Positions 57,844 to 64,000 of a stretch of 64,000 nucleotides of DNA are shown in pieces. The first letter of the stretch is position 1. Every line of letters begins with the position of its first letter. Position numbers and translations under genes: made by a program. The notes beneath the pieces were generated by a model. That model was not told the DNA's origin and ran no database searches. It saw nothing but the letters and a program-made list of their open reading frames with translations. Origin of the DNA: Oceanithermus desulfurans (GTDB lineage Bacteria; Deinococcota; Deinococci; Deinococcales; Marinithermaceae); assembly GCF_014201675.1 (NCBI RefSeq), contig NZ_JACHEZ010000003.1, forward strand, positions 62,001 to 126,000, written 5' to 3'.

Positions 57844-58056
57844 ATGATGAACCGGATCATGCTGGGCATTCAAGGGGTGCAGAGCGACGACCAGATGAAG
57901 AAGGTGGTGGCCGCGCTGGCGCGCCAGAAAGGCGTGCTCAAGACCGAGGTGCAGCAGCTGGGCCAGGTCACGGTCGAGTACGACCCCCACCGCCTCACCG
58001 TCATGGACCTGATCCGCGCCGTGCGCGAAGAGGGCTTTCTGGCCGGCATGCTATAG
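57844..58056 (+). CDS. Small HMA-fold-like protein lacking the metal-binding CxxC
   Basis: 70 residues with the length and strand-helix-strand-strand-helix-strand rhythm of a heavy-metal-associated (ferredoxin-like) domain: IMLGIQGVQSDDQMKKVVAAL, VLKTEVQQLGQVTVEYDP, LTVMDLIRAVREEGFLAG. Where copper chaperones have GMTCxxC it reads GVQSDDQM, with no cysteine anywhere, so it cannot bind metal in the usual way. A second ATG at 57847 is possible. It lies about 100 bases before acnA but has its own promoter box. The role is unknown. Confidence 0.75.
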   Translation: MMNRIMLGIQGVQSDDQMKKVVAALARQKGVLKTEVQQLGQVTVEYDPHRLTVMDLIRAVREEGFLAGML

Positions 58057-58057
58057 T
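58052..58057 (+). promoter_or_regulatory. Possible -10 box of acnA
   Basis: TATAGT at the end of the preceding gene would give a leader of about 90 bases before the acnA ATG. The leader contains CCGCG (58124-58128)/CGCGG (58136-58140), a small hairpin just before the ribosome-binding site AAAGGAG. No convincing -35 is seen. Confidence 0.4.
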
Positions 58058-58153
58058 AAGGGTTGCTGAGCGGGGCGCACCCGGTTCGGTACAACACCAC
58101 CCCACAAACGAACCACCCAGAGACCGCGTCTTGCACGCGGGAAAGGAGCGCAC

Positions 58154-60859
<2,706 letters not shown>

Positions 60860-60875
60860 ACGTCCGCGCCCACGG

Positions 60876-60906
60876 GCCCGGCGGCGCCTGCCGCCGGGCT
60901 TCTTTT
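60876..60906 (+). terminator. Rho-independent terminator after acnA
   Basis: GCCCGGCGGC (60876-60885), loop GCCT, GCCGCCGGGC (60890-60899), then TTCTTTT. Confidence 0.9.
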
Positions 60907-60907
60907 G

Positions 60908-60913
60908 TAAGCT
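60908..60913 (+). promoter_or_regulatory. -10 box of a leaderless promoter for guaD
   Basis: TAAGCT, seven bases (GGGGAAC), GTG at 60921, immediately after the acnA terminator. Confidence 0.5.
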
Positions 60914-60920
60914 GGGGAAC

Positions 60921-62222
60921 GTGATCCTGCGCGCGAGTCTGCTGCACGCGGTCGGCGAAGGCCCGCTCGAGGCCCGCCTGGAGGGCTGGAGCGACGGCGG
61001 TCTCTTCATCGAAAGCGGCCGCATCGCCGACGTCGGCCCCTTCGCCGAGGTGCGCGCGCGCCACCCCGAGGCCCCGCTGCGGCGGCTCGAGGGCGGCCTG
61101 CTCCTGCCCGGCTTCGTGGACGCCCACGTCCACTTCCCCCAGACCGGGGTGATCGGGGCGCTGGGCCTCGACCTGCTCGACTGGCTCGAGCGGGTGACCC
61201 TGCCCGCCGAGGCCCGCTTCGCAGACGAAGCCTACGCCCGCCGCGAGGCGCAGACCTTCCTGCGGGCGCTCGTTCGTAGCGGCACCACCCGCGCCCTCGT
61301 CTTCGGCAGCCACTTCGCCCCCGCCCAGGCCGCGCTCTTCGAGGAGGCGGCGGCGCTGGGCTTCCCGCTCACCAGCGGCCTCGCCACCGGCGACCGCAAC
61401 CTGCGCCCCGAGCTGCACACCACGCCCGAGCGCGCCTATGCGGAAAACCGGGCGCTGATCGAGCGCTACCACGGCCAAGGCGGCCTGCGCTACGCGGTGA
61501 CCCCGCGCTTCGCCCTCGCCGCCAGCGAGGCGCTTTTGGAGGTGAGCGGGGCGCTGCTGCGGGAGCACCCCGACCTGCACCTGCAGACCCACCTCAACGA
61601 AAACCCGCGCGAGATCGAAGCGGTGGCCCGCCTCTTCCCCGCAGCGCACGACTACCTCGACGTTTACGACCGCTTCGGGCTGCTGGGGCCGCGTGCGGTC
61701 TTCGCCCACGACGTGCACCCGAACCCGCGCGAGCTCGAGCGCCTGGCCGCCAGCGCCGCCTGGGTGGCCCACTGCCCCAGCTCCAACGCCTTCCTGGGCT
61801 CGGGCCTCTTCCCCATGCGCGCCCACCTGGAAGCCGGCGTGCGCTTCGCGCTGGGCAGCGACGTGGGCGCGGGCACCCGCTTTTCGCTGTTGGGCGAGGC
61901 CATGGACGCCTACAAGACCCAGCGGCTGCGCGCCGATGGGGTGAACCTGCCGGCGGCGGCGCTCTTGTGGCTGGCCACCCGCGCGGGCGCGGCGGCGCTG
62001 GGGCAGCCGGGCGAGGCCGGCGGGCTGGAGCCGGACAGGAGCGCCGACCTGGTCTGGCTGCGGCCGCCGCCGGGCTCGACGCTCGAGGCCGTGCTCGCCC
62101 AAGCAGATGGGCCGGACCGCGCGCTGGGGGCCGCCTTCGCCCTCGCCCGCGAGGACGCCGTAGCCGCGGTCTGGATCCGCGGCCGGCTGGTCTACCAGCG
62201 CGGTATGCTGCAGGCGGAATGA
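60921..62222 (+). CDS. guaD: Guanine deaminase
   Basis: 433-residue amidohydrolase turning guanine into xanthine. The first metal motif is PGFVDAHVHFPQTG near residues 62-75; the HFPQ following HVH is typical of guanine deaminase. Others are YAVTPRFALA near 195, LQTHLNENPREI near 222 (His ligand), HCPSSNAFLGSG near 285, and GSDVGAGTRFSLL near 312 with the metal-binding Asp. GTG start, no ribosome-binding site. The stop overlaps the next gene's start (ATGA), coupling it to the DUF503 protein. An 8-oxoguanine deaminase is the closest alternative. Confidence 0.9.
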   Translation: MILRASLLHAVGEGPLEARLEGWSDGGLFIESGRIADVGPFAEVRARHPEAPLRRLEGGLLLPGFVDAHVHFPQTGVIGALGLDLLDWLERVTLPAEARFADEAYARREAQTFLRALVRSGTTRALVFGSHFAPAQAALFEEAAALGFPLTSGLATGDRNLRPELHTTPERAYAENRALIERYHGQGGLRYAVTPRFALAASEALLEVSGALLREHPDLHLQTHLNENPREIEAVARLFPAAHDYLDVYDRFGLLGPRAVFAHDVHPNPRELERLAASAAWVAHCPSSNAFLGSGLFPMRAHLEAGVRFALGSDVGAGTRFSLLGEAMDAYKTQRLRADGVNLPAAALLWLATRAGAAALGQPGEAGGLEPDRSADLVWLRPPPGSTLEAVLAQADGPDRALGAAFALAREDAVAAVWIRGRLVYQRGMLQAE

Positions 62223-62542
62223 AGACCTACGTCGGCGTCTTCACCGCGCGGCTGGAAACCCCCTGGGTGGGAAGCCTCAAGGAGAAACGCGCGGTCATCC
62301 GCCCGGTGATGGAGCGCATCAAGGCGCGGTTTCCGGTCTCGGCGGCGCGCGTCGCCGGTCTGAACGAGCACGCCTGGGAGCAGGTGGGCTTCAGCGTCGT
62401 GGGCGGGGACGCGGAGTGGGTGAACGGGGTGCTCGACGCCGTCGAGCGGTTTCTCTACGCCGCCGGCGAGTACCGCGTGGTCGTGCTGGCGCGCGAGGTC
62501 TTGGTGTTCGACGGCACGTTGCCCGCCGCCAGCGAACGGTAA
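62219..62542 (+). CDS. DUF503 family protein
   Basis: 107 residues. The N-terminal TYVGVFTARLETPWVGSLKEKR and the following RPVMERIKARFPVSAARVAG match the DUF503 family (ferredoxin-like fold; in some genomes near ribosome-maturation genes such as rbfA). The ATG overlaps the guaD stop by four bases, so it is translated from the guaD transcript. The next gene starts 10 bases after its stop, with its own TAAGCT box. The function is not established. Confidence 0.82.
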   Translation: MKTYVGVFTARLETPWVGSLKEKRAVIRPVMERIKARFPVSAARVAGLNEHAWEQVGFSVVGGDAEWVNGVLDAVERFLYAAGEYRVVVLAREVLVFDGTLPAASER

Positions 62543-62545
62543 GCT
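62540..62545 (+). promoter_or_regulatory. -10 box of a leaderless promoter for the flavin-reductase-like gene
   Basis: TAAGCT, seven bases, ATG at 62553; the box overlaps the stop codon of the DUF503 gene. Confidence 0.45.
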
Positions 62546-62552
62546 TGGAAAC

Positions 62553-63047
62553 ATGGCGAAGCTGGATCCTGAACTGCGTAAACGCGTGCTGCGCAAGGTC
62601 CTCAACGGCGTCTTCGTGATGACCACGCGCCAGGAAGAGCGCTACAGCGCCGCGCTGGTGACCTTCGTGACCCAGGTCTCGATCGAACCCCCGCTCTACG
62701 CGGTGGGTGTGCGCAAGGACTCGGGCCTTTACGAGATCCTGCAGCAGAGCCGGCGCGCCGTGCTGCACCCGCTGGCCAAGAGCCAGCAGCAGCTGGCCCC
62801 GGCGTTCTTCAAGGCCACCCGGGTGGAGGACGGCCGGCTGAACGGCCTGCCCTTCCGGCTGGAAGACGGCCTGCCGGTGCTCGCACCGTTGCCCTGGTAC
62901 TTCGCGCTCGAAACCGAGGGCTGGCACCCGGGCGGCGACCACGCCGTCTGGATCGCGCGGGTTACGGGCGTGGGGGTCAACGACGTGCCCGAAAGGGACG
63001 AGGACCCCCTCTGCATGCGCGACACCCCCTGGAGCTACGGCGGCTGA
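62553..63047 (+). CDS. Flavin reductase-like domain protein
   Basis: 164 residues of the FMN-binding split-barrel (flavin reductase-like) fold. The N-terminal RKVLNGVFVMTTRQEERYSA and AALVTFVTQVSIEPPLYAVG are the usual GxxVVT...A..V.....PP pattern that binds FMN. GDHAVWIARVTGVGV near residue 129 is the equivalent of GDH(x)xxxGEV, which contacts the flavin. Such proteins reduce FMN or act as small flavin-binding partners. The specific role is unknown. A strong terminator follows. Confidence 0.85.
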   Translation: MAKLDPELRKRVLRKVLNGVFVMTTRQEERYSAALVTFVTQVSIEPPLYAVGVRKDSGLYEILQQSRRAVLHPLAKSQQQLAPAFFKATRVEDGRLNGLPFRLEDGLPVLAPLPWYFALETEGWHPGGDHAVWIARVTGVGVNDVPERDEDPLCMRDTPWSYGG

Positions 63048-63052
63048 ACGCA

Positions 63053-63082
63053 GGCGCGGGCCCCGAAGGGCCCGCGCCTTTT
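63053..63082 (+). terminator. Terminator between the flavin-reductase-like gene and the thiolase
   Basis: GGCGCGGGCCC (63053-63063), CGAA, GGGCCCGCGCC (63068-63078), TTTT. It lies between convergent genes; the T-run serves the plus strand. Confidence 0.88.
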
Positions 63083-63094
63083 CACCAACCCAAA

Positions 63095-64000
63095 CTAGAC
63101 CAGCTCAACGGCCACCGCGGTGGCCCCGCCGGTACCGTGGCAGAGGGCCGCAAGACCGCGCCGCCCGCCCCGGGCCTTGAGGGCGGTGATCAGGGTGCCG
63201 ACGATGCGCGCGCCGCTGGCGCCGATGGGATGGCCCAGGGCGATGGCGCCGCCCAGCACGTTCATCTTTTCGTAAGGAATACCGAGCATGCGGTGGAAGA
63301 GGACGCTGTTGACCGCGAAGGCCTCGTTGTTCTCGATCAGGTCGAAGTCGTCCAGGGTCATGCCCAGCTTGTCGAGCAGCCTCTTCACCGCAGGCACCGG
63401 CGCTTCGGGGAAGCGCCAGGTGGGGCCGGCCGCCCAGCTGCCGCCGAGGAGGCGGGCCACCGGCTCGAGGCCGTACTTCTCGACCGCCTCGGCGCTGGCG
63501 ACGAGCAGGGCCGCGGCGCCGTCGGAAATCTGGCTGGAGTTGCCGGCGGTGAGGACCCCGTCCTTTTGGAAGGCGGGGCGCAGTGCCGCCAGCGAGTCGA
63601 GGGTGGTCTCGGGGCGGATGCCCTCGTCGGCCTCGAGGGTGAGCGTGCCCTTGCGGGTCTTGAGCTCATAGGGGGCGATCTCCCGCTTGAAGACGCCCGC
63701 CTCGGTGGCCTCGGCGGCGCGCTTGTGCGACTGGTAGGCCACCTCGTCGAGCTCGCCGCGGGTGATGCCGTGCTCGGCGATCAGGCGCTCGGTTTCCTCG
63801 CCCATGGCCTCGCCGGTCACCGGGTCGGTGAGGCCGTCGTAGAGAAGCAGGTCCTTGACCTCCTCCGGGCTTCCCAGCAGGAACTTGTACCCCCAGCGGG
63901 CCCGCGCCGAGAGCGCGAAGGCGGCCTGCGACATCGACTCCATGCCGCCCGCGAGCACCAGGTCGGCCTCGCCGGCGCGGATCGTCATGGCCGCGTTCAT
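63095..64000 (-). CDS. Acetyl-CoA C-acyltransferase (thiolase), N-terminus cut
   Basis: 301 codons of a thiolase whose 5' part, including the nucleophilic Cys, lies beyond the right edge. Visible: [17 protein letters not shown] near the edge, [53 protein letters not shown] with the catalytic His, and [16 protein letters not shown] with the second Cys. The ALCHGTGG ending (rather than CIGGGMG) is of the acetoacetyl-CoA thiolase type seen in polyhydroxybutyrate or acetoacetyl-CoA metabolism. It differs clearly from the fadA thiolase at 29055-30251. Confidence 0.9.
   Translation of the reverse strand: MNAAMTIRAGEADLVLAGGMESMSQAAFALSARARWGYKFLLGSPEEVKDLLLYDGLTDPVTGEAMGEETERLIAEHGITRGELDEVAYQSHKRAAEATEAGVFKREIAPYELKTRKGTLTLEADEGIRPETTLDSLAALRPAFQKDGVLTAGNSSQISDGAAALLVASAEAVEKYGLEPVARLLGGSWAAGPTWRFPEAPVPAVKRLLDKLGMTLDDFDLIENNEAFAVNSVLFHRMLGIPYEKMNVLGGAIALGHPIGASGARIVGTLITALKARGGRRGLAALCHGTGGATAVAVELV

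Noticed and set aside
58058-58153. Riboswitch in the acnA leader
   Set aside because: Only one short hairpin (CCGCG/CGCGG) is visible and no known aptamer core could be recognised.

Overview
The window is about 70% G+C except for one AT-richer block at 36175-40075. It reads as chromosome of a thermophilic member of the Deinococcota, order Thermales, most likely a relative of Oceanithermus or Marinithermus. This is an inference. It rests on Thermus-like housekeeping proteins, a YpdA-type bacillithiol disulfide reductase, a DUF1999-like protein, operators that fit the Thermus thermophilus FadR consensus, and a recurrent TANNNT box placed about 6 nt before start codons, which is the leaderless arrangement known in Deinococcus-Thermus. 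There are 50 protein genes (two cut by the window ends) and one tRNA. No rRNA, CRISPR array, insertion sequence or integrase was seen.

Layout. 1-12907: a cut ypdA-like reductase, fumC, sodA, tRNA-Lys(CUU), a DUF815 ATPase, pyrG, a glycogen phosphorylase, miaB with an overlapping small membrane protein, a FAD oxidoreductase and a gamma-glutamyltransferase. 12967-14611 (minus strand): a thiol/sulfur unit of protein disulfide oxidoreductase, rhodanese lipoprotein and TlpA-like thioredoxin, preceded by a perfect CsoR/CstR-type inverted repeat. 14760-18325: nitrilase-family hydrolase, hemL, mnmE. 18329-26389: one 2686-residue TamB-like protein, divergent from acylphosphatase. 26719-27289: a gene-free stretch full of decayed palindromic repeats.

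27290-36174 is a fatty-acid degradation locus. The minus-strand fadN-fadA-fadE operon diverges from two tandem acyl-CoA synthetases. Both directions carry a FadR-type operator, and the synthetases share a 464-bp, about 98% identical 3' block that suggests gene conversion. Acetyl-CoA synthetase, aconitase, fumarase and PPDK elsewhere in the window would handle the resulting acetyl-CoA and pyruvate/PEP flux.

36203-40041 is a foreign, lower-GC two-gene operon: an OLD-family ATPase/TOPRIM nuclease overlapping a UvrD-like helicase. This is the Gabija (GajA/GajB) antiphage architecture and the best candidate for an accessory system here. Downstream follow ppdK, an Rrf2 regulator with three cysteines, a Fur-controlled metal ABC unit (fur-ATPase-permease), acsA, miaA, hsp20 and tdk.

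49361-64000 holds a MoxR/DUF58 pair, a membrane protein, an archaeal-type ATP-dependent DNA ligase (unusual in a bacterium of this group), tsaB, a secreted protein plus BatA-like membrane protein pair, a small HMA-fold protein lacking its CxxC, acnA, guaD with a DUF503 protein, a flavin-reductase-like protein, and a thiolase cut by the right edge.
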